A stretch of 12,520 nt of DNA from Ghiorsea sp. (GTDB lineage Bacteria; Pseudomonadota; Zetaproteobacteria; Mariprofundales; Mariprofundaceae). The position numbers and the translations under genes were made by a program. Location: assembly GCA_021772875.1 (NCBI GenBank), contig JAJFLD010000030.1:1-12520 (forward strand), in the 5' to 3' direction. This document shows, one piece after another, positions 1 to 8,449 of the stretch (position 1 is the first letter of the stretch; each line of letters starts with the position of its first letter). The notes beneath the pieces are model-generated. The model had not been told where the DNA came from, did not search any database, and worked only from the letters and a program-made list of their open reading frames with translations.

Positions 1-2758
1 TCGTTTGTAAACTACCCGCAGTTGCCATGGATATCCCATATGCGCCCATATTGGATATTTTCAAATTGGCAATGCTTGGTGAGCCAATGTTGCCATTCAT
101 TGTAAGACCAACATTAGCGTCGTTGATAGAGATATTGTTGAATGAGGGAGAAGCATTTTGAACAAATATACCTGTTCCAGCATGTCGATCTTCTAACCAA
201 TTCACGATACCGTTCGAACCACTATTAAAACGAACGCCTTGCCAAGCGTTAGGTGCGGGAACATTTGTTGAGCCTGGGAAAATACCACCAACAGTGTCAT
301 CATTGACACTGGTTAATATTGCAGCTGCTCCAGCTTGTCCGTATACATCTAAGGTACCGTCCACAATCATTGAAACATTATCAAATTTCGCAATGACATA
401 AGGGTCAATCTGCAAGCTACACCCTGCACTTACAGTCACACCAGATTGAACGTGATAAGGAGAACCATACAAATCCCAGACGGTATTGCAGTTACCATTG
501 CCGATGGAGATAACATTATTGGTGTTGGCTAATGAAATTACAGTGTTTACGCCTGTATTGGTGGCAAAGAGTTGATTCACGGTTTGATTCACAGCTGGAT
601 AACTTACAGCATCCACCAATACGGGAACTGTACCAGCGTAGGTGTCGGTGACATTTGCTGTGGCAAAACCATTAACATCTGTATACACATCTAAAACCTG
701 TAATCCATTTTGGGTGAAGTTGGCATAAGGTGATGTTTGCACGGTGAAGCGTACTAATGCTGAAGGTATGGGTGTTGCATAGGTATCGGTCAACACAGCA
801 CCAATTTTTGCAGCACCACCAACAACCATGCCACCAGGGAAATCACTTGTGGCATTAAGTATTGCTATTGCATTCACTTGCACAGTGCGAACGACGGGTG
901 TTGCAGCATTGCCTGCAAGATCACTGACATTATACGTGACAGTATAGCTTCCTGCGATGGCGGTATTTACAAGATTTGAGACTGTCGCAATCAAACCCGT
1001 ATCGACATTATCACTGACGGATGACCCTGGATCAATATATGTTGCGCCTTGGGTAATCGTATATGGATTTGCGCCGAGTAGTGTGATGACAGGTGCAGTT
1101 TGATCGGTGACAAATACAGTGCGAACAACGGGGATTGCGGCATTGCCTGCAAGGTCACTGGCGTTATAAGTGACGGTATAAGTTCCAACAATGGCAGTAT
1201 TTACAGTGCTTACGGCTGTGGCGCCCAAAGGAAGATCTGTAAATATATTATCGGTGACAAATGAGCCCGGATCGACAAATGTTGAACCTTGGGCAACAGT
1301 TAATGGGTTTGCCCCCAGTAGTGTGATGACAGGTGCAGTTTGATCGGTGACTTGCACAGTACGAACGACTGGTATTGCCGCATTGCCTGCAATATCGCGA
1401 ACGTTATAGGTGATGGTATAAGTGCCGACAAAGGCGGTATTTACAGTGCTCACAGTTGTGGCAATCAAACCCGTATCCACATTATCGTTAACAAATGAGC
1501 CGGGATCAACATACGTCGCACCTTGAGCGATAGTGTATGGATTTGAGCCAAGCAATGTGATGGTTGGTGCTGTTTGGTCGGTGACCTGCACAGTACGAAC
1601 GACAGGTGTTGCAGCATTGCCTGCAAGATCACTGACAGTATAGGTAACCGTGTAGGTTCCAATTGCAGCGGTATTTACAGTGTTTACGACTGTGGCAATC
1701 AAACCTGTATCGACGTTATCGCTGACAGATGAGCCTGGATCAACATAGGTCGCGCCTTGAGCAATAGTGAATGGGTTTGCACCAATGAGTGTGATGACAG
1801 GTGGTGTGGTATCAAGGAAGATAACAGTGACAACGAGGTTTTTGGTTGCTGTTGCACCAAGCGCGTCTGTAGCAACAACAGCAATGGTGTAGGTGCCTAA
1901 AGAAGCAGCAGGTGGAGCTAGTGTGATGATGCCAGAAGTTGCGGCAATGCTTGCCCATACAGGTGCATTGGTTGCAAGGCTATAGCTCAATGTGTCGCCA
2001 TCAGGGTCAGATGCTACTGCAAGCACAGTAGTGTTGGTTGACTGTTCAGAAACAGATATGGCAGATGAAGATAAATTCAAGATTGGATTACGGTTGACGA
2101 CATCAATATCAACAGCACCAAACACGCTGGAATTTTGATCTGGATTTTTCAGCGGATCAATTTTTGCGGTGATGGAATATTTCCCCACAGTTGCTGGTGC
2201 CGTCCAAGTTGTGGCTGCGCCATAAATATCAATGGTGCCAAATGTGCCGCCAGTTTTGCTCCAGAGCAGCGGGGATGAAGCTGGTGGTGTGTTGCCTGCA
2301 ACAGAGCCTGTTAAGTTGATTGAGCCGCCACGAAAGGTGCTTTTTGTACTTGCAGTCACTGCAATAGATAGACTCATCGTCACAGGAACTTCTACGGGCG
2401 TACCTTTTAAATCTACAGGTGCAGAAACCGTTTCGTACGTTTTTATGCCAGCAGCATTGGCAGCATTAAAGGCTAAGATACGAAAGCGAATATTGTTGCC
2501 ATTGGGCACACGAAGAAGGGCAACCAAGTTGGGTCGATTTGCCACAACAGGCCCTGCAATGATTTGATTACTGCTGTTGATGGCGGTGACACTGATAGAT
2601 TGTACTTTTGCAGGCACACTGCCCGGTGCGCCGATAGCGCCTAGGGCAGTCACTTGCCCAATAGAAATGGTGACATCAGTGGAAGCACTTGAATTGTTTG
2701 CGTTTTCGCTGCCGCAAGCAGCCAAAAACAAACTTATGATAAGGAAAAAAATGCGCAT
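1..2758 (-). CDS. Large modular surface lipoprotein with Ig-like repeats and beta-helix, partial (C-terminus off window)
   Basis: I translated this frame and found it open from the ATG at 2758-2756 to the left edge (919 codons, no stop). The start is supported by a purine-rich AGAGGG sequence 5-10 nt upstream. Residues 1-14 are a short lipoprotein signal peptide with a basic N-terminus and hydrophobic core, ending in lipobox LAAC, so Cys15 is the predicted lipidated residue. In order there follow: a beta-type domain (about 20-130), an Ig-like domain (about 135-205), a cadherin-like/putative-Ig domain with DPDGDTLSYSL (about 215-312), four DUF5011/bacterial surface Ig-like repeats (317-628), a Big_1/invasin-like module (about 630-725), and the start of a right-handed parallel beta-helix (about 760 onward), introduced by a W...SPY.V..GV.V..G..L.I.P pattern. 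Cys757 and Cys780 flank the helix entry and could form a disulphide. The family role suggests an outer-membrane-anchored, extracellular adhesin or binding protein, but no ligand or enzymatic function can be read. It is transcribed divergently from leuS. Confidence 0.85.
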   Translation of the reverse strand, partial: MRIFFLIISLFLAACGSENANNSSASTDVTISIGQVTALGAIGAPGSVPAKVQSISVTAINSSNQIIAGPVVANRPNLVALLRVPNGNNIRFRILAFNAANAAGIKTYETVSAPVDLKGTPVEVPVTMSLSIAVTASTKSTFRGGSINLTGSVAGNTPPASSPLLWSKTGGTFGTIDIYGAATTWTAPATVGKYSITAKIDPLKNPDQNSSVFGAVDIDVVNRNPILNLSSSAISVSEQSTNTTVLAVASDPDGDTLSYSLATNAPVWASIAATSGIITLAPPAASLGTYTIAVVATDALGATATKNLVVTVIFLDTTPPVITLIGANPFTIAQGATYVDPGSSVSDNVDTGLIATVVNTVNTAAIGTYTVTYTVSDLAGNAATPVVRTVQVTDQTAPTITLLGSNPYTIAQGATYVDPGSFVNDNVDTGLIATTVSTVNTAFVGTYTITYNVRDIAGNAAIPVVRTVQVTDQTAPVITLLGANPLTVAQGSTFVDPGSFVTDNIFTDLPLGATAVSTVNTAIVGTYTVTYNASDLAGNAAIPVVRTVFVTDQTAPVITLLGANPYTITQGATYIDPGSSVSDNVDTGLIATVSNLVNTAIAGSYTVTYNVSDLAGNAATPVVRTVQVNAIAILNATSDFPGGMVVGGAAKIGAVLTDTYATPIPSALVRFTVQTSPYANFTQNGLQVLDVYTDVNGFATANVTDTYAGTVPVLVDAVSYPAVNQTVNQLFATNTGVNTVISLANTNNVISIGNGNCNTVWDLYGSPYHVQSGVTVSAGCSLQIDPYVIAKFDNVSMIVDGTLDVYGQAGAAAILTSVNDDTVGGIFPGSTNVPAPNAWQGVRFNSGSNGIVNWLEDRHAGTGIFVQNASPSFNNISINDANVGLTMNGNIGSPSIANLKISNMGAYGISMATAGSLQT
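875..1810 (-). repeat. Four tandem in-frame repeats (78, 78, 80 and 76 codons) encoding DUF5011-like Ig domains
   Basis: In coding order the units lie at 1810-1577, 1576-1343, 1342-1103 and 1102-875. Each begins T-x-P-x-I-T-L-x-G-x-N-P, continues with Q-G-x-T-x-x-D-P-G-S and D-N-V/I, and ends with G-N-A-A-x-P-V-V-R-T-V. This is the hallmark pattern of DUF5011/bacterial surface Ig-like domains. The third unit carries two extra codons (around LPLGA), and the fourth lacks the short linker that ends the others. The units also stay similar at DNA level: GTGATGACAGGTGCAG recurs at a 240-bp spacing and GCATTGCCTGCAAGATCACT appears in the first and last units. This points to duplication inside the gene, or ongoing sequence exchange between units. 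Confidence 0.88.
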
Positions 2759-3095
2759 AAACACCCTCTTTTATGTCAAATAACCTACGAAATGTTTCAT
2801 TTATACTAACTTTAGTTAACAAATAAGGCGATGTAAAGACATAGCCTTTTCCAATATGAAATACGCTTGAATGTGTGTAGAGACTATTTTTTTGAGGCTT
2901 CAAGGCGTAAAAAGAGAGGCGTCAGCTTTTCGCGCGAGCATTTCTATTCAAAAATAAGAGTGTTCAAGTATGGTTTAACTGTTGTATTCTTAACTTCTAA
3001 CGAGGCTAAAAAAATCTCGTGCTTTTATTCAAAACTTTCATGCATATGATGTGTCATTTGAACTTGAATGGAAGTTACTTTAAAAGAGGTAAAAC
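2759..3095. other. Divergent intergenic region between the lipoprotein gene and leuS
   Basis: These 337 bases carry no convincing gene. The short open frames lack a ribosome binding site and recognisable protein character. The region must hold the outward promoters. On the minus strand a TATAAA hexamer at 2800-2805 sits about 40 nt before the lipoprotein start, but has no good -35 partner. On the plus strand TATGAT at 3045-3050 and TATTCT near 2985 are possible -10 boxes for leuS, both with weak -35 elements. A tiny inverted repeat, TAACT-TT-AGTTA, lies at 2807-2818. I see no terminator with a U-tract and no recognisable leader RNA. Confidence 0.5.
3085..3090 (+). promoter_or_regulatory. Ribosome binding site fixing the GTG start of leuS
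   Basis: AGAGGT lies five bases upstream of the GTG at 3096-3098. No in-frame ATG is nearby, and the protein read from this GTG begins like LeuRS (a short polar stretch, then Y-N-P-x-x-I-E-x-K-W), so this non-ATG start is chosen. Confidence 0.7.
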
Positions 3096-5570
3096 GTGTC
3101 AGAACAACAGCAGCAAGCTTATAACCCCCAAGCCATTGAAGAAAAGTGGCAAGAGCGCTGGCAAGCAGCTGGCATTGATGTTGCCAGTGATGCTGAAGAT
3201 GATACGCGCGAAACCTATTATTGCCTTGAGATGTTTCCTTATCCATCGGGCAATTTGCATATGGGACATGTGCGCAACTATTGTCTTGGTGATGCTGTTG
3301 CCCGTTATAAACGTATGCATGGCTTTAATGTTTTGCATCCGATTGGCTGGGATGCTTTTGGTTTGCCTGCTGAAAATGCCGCCATTAAACATGGTCGACC
3401 ACCTGCGGAATGGACGTATGGCAACATTGCGCAAATGCGCGAACAATTAAAGCGTTTGGGTTTGTCTTATGATTGGTCGCGAGAAATAGCAACCTGTAAA
3501 CCAGAATACTACCGTTGGGAACAATGGATGTTCACCAAGTTGATGGAAAAAGGCTTGGCCTATCGCAAGGAAGCGGAAGTGAATTGGTGCGATCCTTGTC
3601 ATACTGTGCTTGCCAATGAGCAGGTAGTAGATGGTGTGTGTTGGCGCTGTGATACACCCGTGAAAAAGAAAAATTTAGCCCAATGGTTTATTCGCATCAC
3701 CGATTATGCTGAAGAGCTGCTTAATGATTTAGATAAGCTCAGCGAATGGCCTGAAAAAGTGGTGGGTATGCAACGCAACTGGATTGGTAAATCTGCGGGT
3801 GCGGAAGTATCTTTTAAAGTGCAAGATTCAGATGAAACACTAGACATCTTTACGACTCGCCCCGACACCCTTATGGGGGTGACCTATATGGCAGTTGCCG
3901 CTGGCCACCCTTTGGCAAAACAAGCAGCTGAAAACAATCCTGAATTGGCTGAGTTTTTAGAAGCATGTGCTGTGATGTCGACCAAAGAAGCTGATGTGGC
4001 GACGATGGAGAAAAAAGGCATGGCTTTGGGTATCAACGCGATTCACCCTGTTTCGGGTGAATTGGTGCCTGTTTGGGTGGCAAACTTTGTGTTGATGTCT
4101 TATGGCACGGGCGCGGTGATGAGTGTGCCAGCCCATGATGAGCGGGATTACGATTTTGCCAAGAAGTATGGTTTAAACATCAAACAAGTGATTAAATCGG
4201 AGTCGGCAGACTGGGATATCTCGGATGCAGCATTTACAGAAGCAGGTATTTTGGTTGATTCAGATGCTTTTGATGGTTTGGCTTCGGTCAAAGCGAAGAA
4301 AGTGATTACAGCGTGGTTGGCTGAACATGATAAGGGTGAAGAACGCATTCAATACCGTTTGCGTGATTGGTTGGTTTCGCGTCAGCGTTATTGGGGTACA
4401 CCGATTCCAGTGATTCATTGCCAAGACTGTGGCATTGTCGCTGTGCCTGAAGAGCAGTTGCCAGTGGTATTGCCAGAGCATTTACAGCCTACAGGTGGCG
4501 TATCACCGCTGGCGGAATGCCAAGAATTTGTAAACGTGGATTGCCCAACTTGTGGTAAAGCAGCTAAGCGTGAAACGGATACTTTTGATACCTTTATGGA
4601 ATCATCTTGGTATATGAATCGTTTCACGTCTGCGCGCTGTGAGACAGACATGGTGGATGCCAAAGCCATGCAAAAATGGGCGCCTGTGGATCAATACATT
4701 GGTGGTGTAGAACATGCTGTGCTGCATTTGTTGTATGCCCGTTTTTATCACAAATTGATGCGAGATGTAGGTTTGTTTGATGCAGAACAAGTAAGCTCTG
4801 AACCATTCAAAAGCTTATTAACACAAGGCATGGTCTTGCTTGATGGCACCAAAATGTCGAAGTCCAAGGGTAATACGGTTGACCCTAAAGATATCATTGA
4901 AAAATATGGTGCAGATACGGCGCGGTTATTCACGTTATTTGCAGCCCCTCCAGAGCGTGATTTGGAGTGGCATGATTCAGGCGTAGAAGGCGCAAGTCGT
5001 TTCTTGAATCGGGTGTGGGTGTTGCTTGAAAAAGTAGGACAAACTTATCAAGGCTCAGCAGATGCCAAAGCAACGAAAGCATTGCGCCGTGTGATTCATG
5101 CGCATATTCAAAAAGTGACCCATGCCTTTGAACAAGGTTTTGCGTTTAACGTAGCCATTGCCTCAATGATGGAGCTATCAAACGCTTTGGGTGCTTTTGA
5201 GGCTTGTGATGCGCAAGGTGTGGCTGTTTTTGATGAAGGTGTGAATGCTTTGATTACGATGCTTAGCCCACTTGTGCCGCATTTTGCGTCAGAGTGTGGG
5301 GAAAGATTGGGTTTTGAAACAGTGGCAGTGATGAGCGCTTGGCCAAAAGTGGATACATCAGCATTGGTTCAAGATGAAATCAGTTTGGTGGTGCAGATTC
5401 AAGGTAAAAAACGCGGTGAAATTCTTGTTTCACCGGATGTGAGTCAAGATGATGCTTTTGCTGCTGCCCAAGCCGATGAATCCATTGCTAAGTGGCTTGA
5501 AGGCATGGCGATTGTTAAAGTGATATTGGTCAAAGGGCGATTGTTGAATATCGTGGTGAGACCAGCTTGA
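3096..5570 (+). CDS. leuS: Leucyl-tRNA synthetase (class I)
   Basis: This cytoplasmic enzyme charges tRNA-Leu with leucine using ATP. The 824-residue product is complete and slightly shorter than the E. coli enzyme (about 860). Landmarks in order: HIGH-type HMGH at residues 55-58 after the PYPSG motif; a zinc-ribbon CxxC pair at C165/C168 and C182/C185; the CP1 editing domain with threonine-rich TTRPDT at 253-258 and HDERDYDFA from about 347, whose acidic residues match the editing aspartates of the family; a second pair of CxxC motifs (HCQDCG and CPTCG) before the ETDTFDTF/SSWY block; and KMSKS at 586-590. The C-terminal part is the anticodon-binding helical bundle and a small terminal domain. 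Both catalytic and proofreading functions should therefore be intact. Its TGA shares one base with the ATG of lptE, suggesting translational coupling. Confidence 0.98.
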   Translation: MSEQQQQAYNPQAIEEKWQERWQAAGIDVASDAEDDTRETYYCLEMFPYPSGNLHMGHVRNYCLGDAVARYKRMHGFNVLHPIGWDAFGLPAENAAIKHGRPPAEWTYGNIAQMREQLKRLGLSYDWSREIATCKPEYYRWEQWMFTKLMEKGLAYRKEAEVNWCDPCHTVLANEQVVDGVCWRCDTPVKKKNLAQWFIRITDYAEELLNDLDKLSEWPEKVVGMQRNWIGKSAGAEVSFKVQDSDETLDIFTTRPDTLMGVTYMAVAAGHPLAKQAAENNPELAEFLEACAVMSTKEADVATMEKKGMALGINAIHPVSGELVPVWVANFVLMSYGTGAVMSVPAHDERDYDFAKKYGLNIKQVIKSESADWDISDAAFTEAGILVDSDAFDGLASVKAKKVITAWLAEHDKGEERIQYRLRDWLVSRQRYWGTPIPVIHCQDCGIVAVPEEQLPVVLPEHLQPTGGVSPLAECQEFVNVDCPTCGKAAKRETDTFDTFMESSWYMNRFTSARCETDMVDAKAMQKWAPVDQYIGGVEHAVLHLLYARFYHKLMRDVGLFDAEQVSSEPFKSLLTQGMVLLDGTKMSKSKGNTVDPKDIIEKYGADTARLFTLFAAPPERDLEWHDSGVEGASRFLNRVWVLLEKVGQTYQGSADAKATKALRRVIHAHIQKVTHAFEQGFAFNVAIASMMELSNALGAFEACDAQGVAVFDEGVNALITMLSPLVPHFASECGERLGFETVAVMSAWPKVDTSALVQDEISLVVQIQGKKRGEILVSPDVSQDDAFAAAQADESIAKWLEGMAIVKVILVKGRLLNIVVRPA

Positions 5571-6076
5571 TGCTGAAGGCATGGCTTGGCGTCGCTCTTT
5601 TACTTACTTCGTGTGGTTATCATTTGGTAGGGCAAGGGGATGGCTCTGTGATTCCAAAGGATGTCACTTCAGCGCGTTTAACGACAAATGCGGGTGAGCA
5701 AGGGAAAATTTTATTGGCAGAGCTGCAACAGCTATGGACACAATATGATTCATTGCCTCCGCTGGAAAACGATACCATCACAGAAGAAACTGTTGTGTTG
5801 CGCATTGAGCAGGTCGCCCAGACATTTTCTCCCATAACCTTTGATGCGGCAGGGCTGGCCTTGCAATACCAACTGTCGGTTTCAGGGGTGTTAAATCTTT
5901 ATCAGCAAGATGGTCTTCTTTGGAGCTCTGGTGTGGTATCTGTGCGCGGTCAGGTGTTTGGCGAAGCGGGCTCCAACAATCCAAGCACAATAGAAGCAGA
6001 GCGTGAAACGTTAGCAGAACAGCTCCATAAACAATGGGCTCAAGATGCGATGGCACGTTTGCAATCTGGATTTTAA
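5570..6076 (+). CDS. lptE: LPS-assembly lipoprotein LptE
   Basis: LptE is the outer-membrane lipoprotein that plugs the LptD barrel and takes part in placing lipopolysaccharide on the cell surface. The 168-residue product starts at the ATG that overlaps the leuS stop as TGATG; a TTG one codon earlier is possible but less likely. Residues 1-14 form a lipoprotein signal peptide ending in LLTSC, making Cys15 the lipid-bearing residue, directly followed by GYHL, a very common LptE beginning. The remainder is a small alternating alpha/beta domain, including V-V-L-R-I-E and a YQLSVSGVLNLYQQDG strand region, and a helical end rich in E, Q and K. The leuS–lptE–holA order is well known in proteobacteria and supports the call. 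Sequence conservation in this family is low, so the identification rests on lipobox, size and context. Confidence 0.9.
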   Translation: MLKAWLGVALLLTSCGYHLVGQGDGSVIPKDVTSARLTTNAGEQGKILLAELQQLWTQYDSLPPLENDTITEETVVLRIEQVAQTFSPITFDAAGLALQYQLSVSGVLNLYQQDGLLWSSGVVSVRGQVFGEAGSNNPSTIEAERETLAEQLHKQWAQDAMARLQSGF

Positions 6077-6098
6077 TGAAACGGTCACAGATTTTTTA

Positions 6099-7079
6099 AT
6101 GCAAGTTTCCCCTCAGAATATTTTACCTGCCGAACATCGCAGCTATTACCTTTTTGGTGAAGATAGAGACGCTTTGTTTGAAACAGGTGAAGCTCTGCTG
6201 GCCGCTGGTGAAACTGGTGCGCTGCGTTTACGCGTGGATGTATCAGAATTAGAACGTATTGAGGTGGAGAGTCGCTCTCAAGGATTGTTTGGGCCACAAG
6301 CCTGTTATGCTCTGGTGCGTAATGCTGAAAGTGCAACCCCTAAACAATCAGATCACCTTCTAAAACTTGCGGCATCAGTGGCAGCTGAAAACAGACTCAT
6401 TTTATGTGCGCCAGATATAACTTGGAAAAAAGCATTGCACAAAAAAATATTGGCTGAAACGAAAGTGGTATCTTGTGAATTTCGCACACCTTCAGCTGAA
6501 CATTTTAAAGCATGGTTTTCTGAGGCCGTGCAATGTGAAAATTTATACGTGAGTGAAGCCACTTTACAAATGGCGACAGAACGTTTGAGTGGTTTAAGAG
6601 CTGCGGCCAAGCAATTGATTAACCGCATGAAGCTGTATGACAATGAAGAAGGGGTTCAATTTGATACAGCATTGCTGGGCGAATTGCTTGGTGAACGGGC
6701 ACCAGATGATTTGGATGATTTTTGTCATGCAGTGGCCATGAAAGATATACGAGCTATCCCATTGTTGCGGCATTTGTTGTTGAATCAACAGGTTTCAGAT
6801 GTGCAATTGCACACTTGGTTGAGTATGCGTTTAAACCAGTTGCTGATGTTTTTATGGTATCAAGCCAGTGGTGAACGCAGCCCAAGTCAGGCGGCGCGTC
6901 TTTTTGGTGCTGCTCGTCAGCTGGTGCCTAAGGAAGTGAAGTTTTGGAGTGCAGCTGAGTTGATGTTGGCCATGAAAAAATTAACAGACACAGAAAAACT
7001 ACTCAAAGGTGCATCGGTTGAAGCAAGGTTTATGGTGCTTGAACGGTTGACGCTGCAATTGATTGCTCATGATGCTTAA
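6099..7079 (+). CDS. holA: DNA polymerase III subunit delta
   Basis: HolA is the delta subunit of the clamp loader, which opens the beta sliding clamp and works with delta-prime and tau/gamma at the replication fork. The frame is open from 6045, but the first 18 codons overlap the end of lptE and look unlike a HolA start. The ATG at 6099, giving 326 residues (E. coli has 343), leads soon into YYLFGEDRDALFETGEALL, the usual N-terminal G-E/D-x motif region. The upstream ribosome binding site is poor, so the exact start is uncertain; coupling to lptE, 22 nt upstream, could compensate. The middle holds the RLSGLRAAAKQLINRMKLY and DDLDDFCHAVAMKD stretches typical of the family, and the C-terminal third is a helical collar-type domain. 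It overlaps the start of the following hexomutase gene by 11 nt. Confidence 0.92.
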   Translation: MQVSPQNILPAEHRSYYLFGEDRDALFETGEALLAAGETGALRLRVDVSELERIEVESRSQGLFGPQACYALVRNAESATPKQSDHLLKLAASVAAENRLILCAPDITWKKALHKKILAETKVVSCEFRTPSAEHFKAWFSEAVQCENLYVSEATLQMATERLSGLRAAAKQLINRMKLYDNEEGVQFDTALLGELLGERAPDDLDDFCHAVAMKDIRAIPLLRHLLLNQQVSDVQLHTWLSMRLNQLLMFLWYQASGERSPSQAARLFGAARQLVPKEVKFWSAAELMLAMKKLTDTEKLLKGASVEARFMVLERLTLQLIAHDA

Positions 7080-8439
7080 AGACTTCCCTCACGCCATCTT
7101 TCGTGAATATGATATCCGTGGTCTTGCCGATTCGGAAATCAGTGAGGACTTTGCTCGAAATTTGGCAAGCGCATATGCCCAGTTTTTGCCCAAAGACAAT
7201 CAACAAGCTGTGGTTGTCGCACGCGACGTGCGTCTTTCGGGGTTAAAGTTACAGCAAGCTATTATGCAAAGTTTGGTAGCCCAAGGTATCAACGTTATTG
7301 ATATTGGCATGTTACCCACACCATTGGCCTATTATGCTGTTTACACCCTTCAAGCAGCAGGTTGCATTATGGTTACAGCAAGCCATAACCCAGCGACATA
7401 CAATGGATTTAAGATGATGGTGGGTAAAGATAGTTTTCATGGTGAGGATATTCAAAAACTCAAAGCCTTGATGCTTAAACCAGCTTTGCCAACCCAAGCT
7501 GTTGAACAAGGTAGCATCCAAAGTTTAAGTGTGAACCATCATTATCAAACATTTGTTAGCCAAGACTGTGTTTTGGCAAGGCCACTTAAAGTTGTGATTG
7601 ATGCAGGAAATGGCCCTTCAGGGCTGATTGCAGCGCCACTTTATCGGGCGTTGGGTTGTGAAGTGTTTGAATTGTATTGTGAACCAGATGGTACATTTCC
7701 GAATCATCATCCCGACCCTACTGTTGCAGCGAATATGATAGATATTGCCAATAAAGTGTGTGAAGTGGGGGCGGATTTAGGCATTGCTTTTGATGGTGAT
7801 GGCGATCGTATTGGTATTGTAGATGAGCAAGGTCATATGATATGGGGTGATATGTTATTGCTGCTTTTATCGCGCCAGCTGCTCAAAATCCACCCTGGAG
7901 CAACAATTATTTCCGAAGTTAAATCATCGCAACTCTTGTATGATGATATTGCCGCACAAGGTGGAAATGCTGTCATGTGGCGAACTGGGCATTCGCCTAT
8001 CAAAGCTAAAATGAAAGAGACTGGGGCTTTGCTTGCTGGAGAAATGAGCGGACACTTCTTTTTTGCTGATAGGTTTTTTGGCTTTGATGATGCAGTGTAT
8101 GCAGGGGCTAGAGTGATGCAGCTTTTGGCGGAGCAAAATCAACCGCTATCAAGCCTGTTGTCCGATGTGCCACAGCGTGTGAGTACACCCGAAATACGTG
8201 TACCGTGCCCTGACGTAAAGAAATTTTTTATTGTTGAACAAGCCAAGTTGCATTTTAAAGAGCAAGACTGTCAGATGATTGAAATTGATGGTATGCGACT
8301 CATTTTTGAGGATGGCTGGTCATTGCTCAGGGCCTCCAATACGCAGCCAGCATTGGTGTTGCGTTATGAAGCCACGGATGAAACATGTTTGCTTGCTTTG
8401 CAAGCCAAGCTTGAAGGGTGGTTGAACCAGCACTTATAA
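7069..8439 (+). CDS. algC: Phosphomannomutase/phosphoglucomutase, AlgC type
   Basis: This is an alpha-D-phosphohexomutase that interconverts mannose-6-P/mannose-1-P and glucose-6-P/glucose-1-P, supplying sugar nucleotides for LPS core, exopolysaccharide or glycan synthesis in the cytoplasm. The product is 456 residues (P. aeruginosa AlgC 463). It shows the N-terminal FREYDIRG motif, the phosphoserine loop TASHNP with Ser105, the metal loop DGDGDR at 242-247, the sugar-binding GEMSGH at 324-329 followed by an FFGFDD stretch, and the phosphate-binding RASNT at 421-425. The last two motifs fall at the same residue numbers I recall for AlgC, which also supports this start. ATGs stand at 7069 and 7072, both overlapping the end of holA, and neither has a strong ribosome binding site. 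The dual mannose/glucose specificity is inferred from the family. Confidence 0.93.
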   Translation: MMLKDFPHAIFREYDIRGLADSEISEDFARNLASAYAQFLPKDNQQAVVVARDVRLSGLKLQQAIMQSLVAQGINVIDIGMLPTPLAYYAVYTLQAAGCIMVTASHNPATYNGFKMMVGKDSFHGEDIQKLKALMLKPALPTQAVEQGSIQSLSVNHHYQTFVSQDCVLARPLKVVIDAGNGPSGLIAAPLYRALGCEVFELYCEPDGTFPNHHPDPTVAANMIDIANKVCEVGADLGIAFDGDGDRIGIVDEQGHMIWGDMLLLLLSRQLLKIHPGATIISEVKSSQLLYDDIAAQGGNAVMWRTGHSPIKAKMKETGALLAGEMSGHFFFADRFFGFDDAVYAGARVMQLLAEQNQPLSSLLSDVPQRVSTPEIRVPCPDVKKFFIVEQAKLHFKEQDCQMIEIDGMRLIFEDGWSLLRASNTQPALVLRYEATDETCLLALQAKLEGWLNQHL

Positions 8440-8449
8440 GGAGAGTAAC

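Noticed and set aside
991..1884. Three short similar minus-strand frames (991-1191, 1465-1662, 1699-1884) as repeated small genes
   Set aside because: They are out-of-frame shadows of the four DUF5011-like repeats and resemble each other only because the underlying DNA is repeated.
2676..2903. Open minus-strand frame across the lipoprotein start
   Set aside because: It is a different frame from the lipoprotein, whose signal peptide, lipobox and ribosome binding site are convincing; this frame only shadows it.
3000..3020. ACGAG...CTCGT inverted repeat before leuS as a terminator or attenuator
   Set aside because: It has only five base pairs with an 11-base A-rich loop, and no leader peptide with leucine codons is visible.
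2867..3049. Possible 60-codon plus-strand gene upstream of leuS
   Set aside because: It starts at a TTG with no ribosome binding site, has an odd composition and no recognisable family; it is more likely promoter/leader sequence of the divergent region.
6045..6098. N-terminal extension of HolA from the ATG at 6045
   Set aside because: These 18 codons lie inside the end of lptE, lack a ribosome binding site and do not look like a HolA N-terminus; the ATG at 6099 gives the expected beginning.
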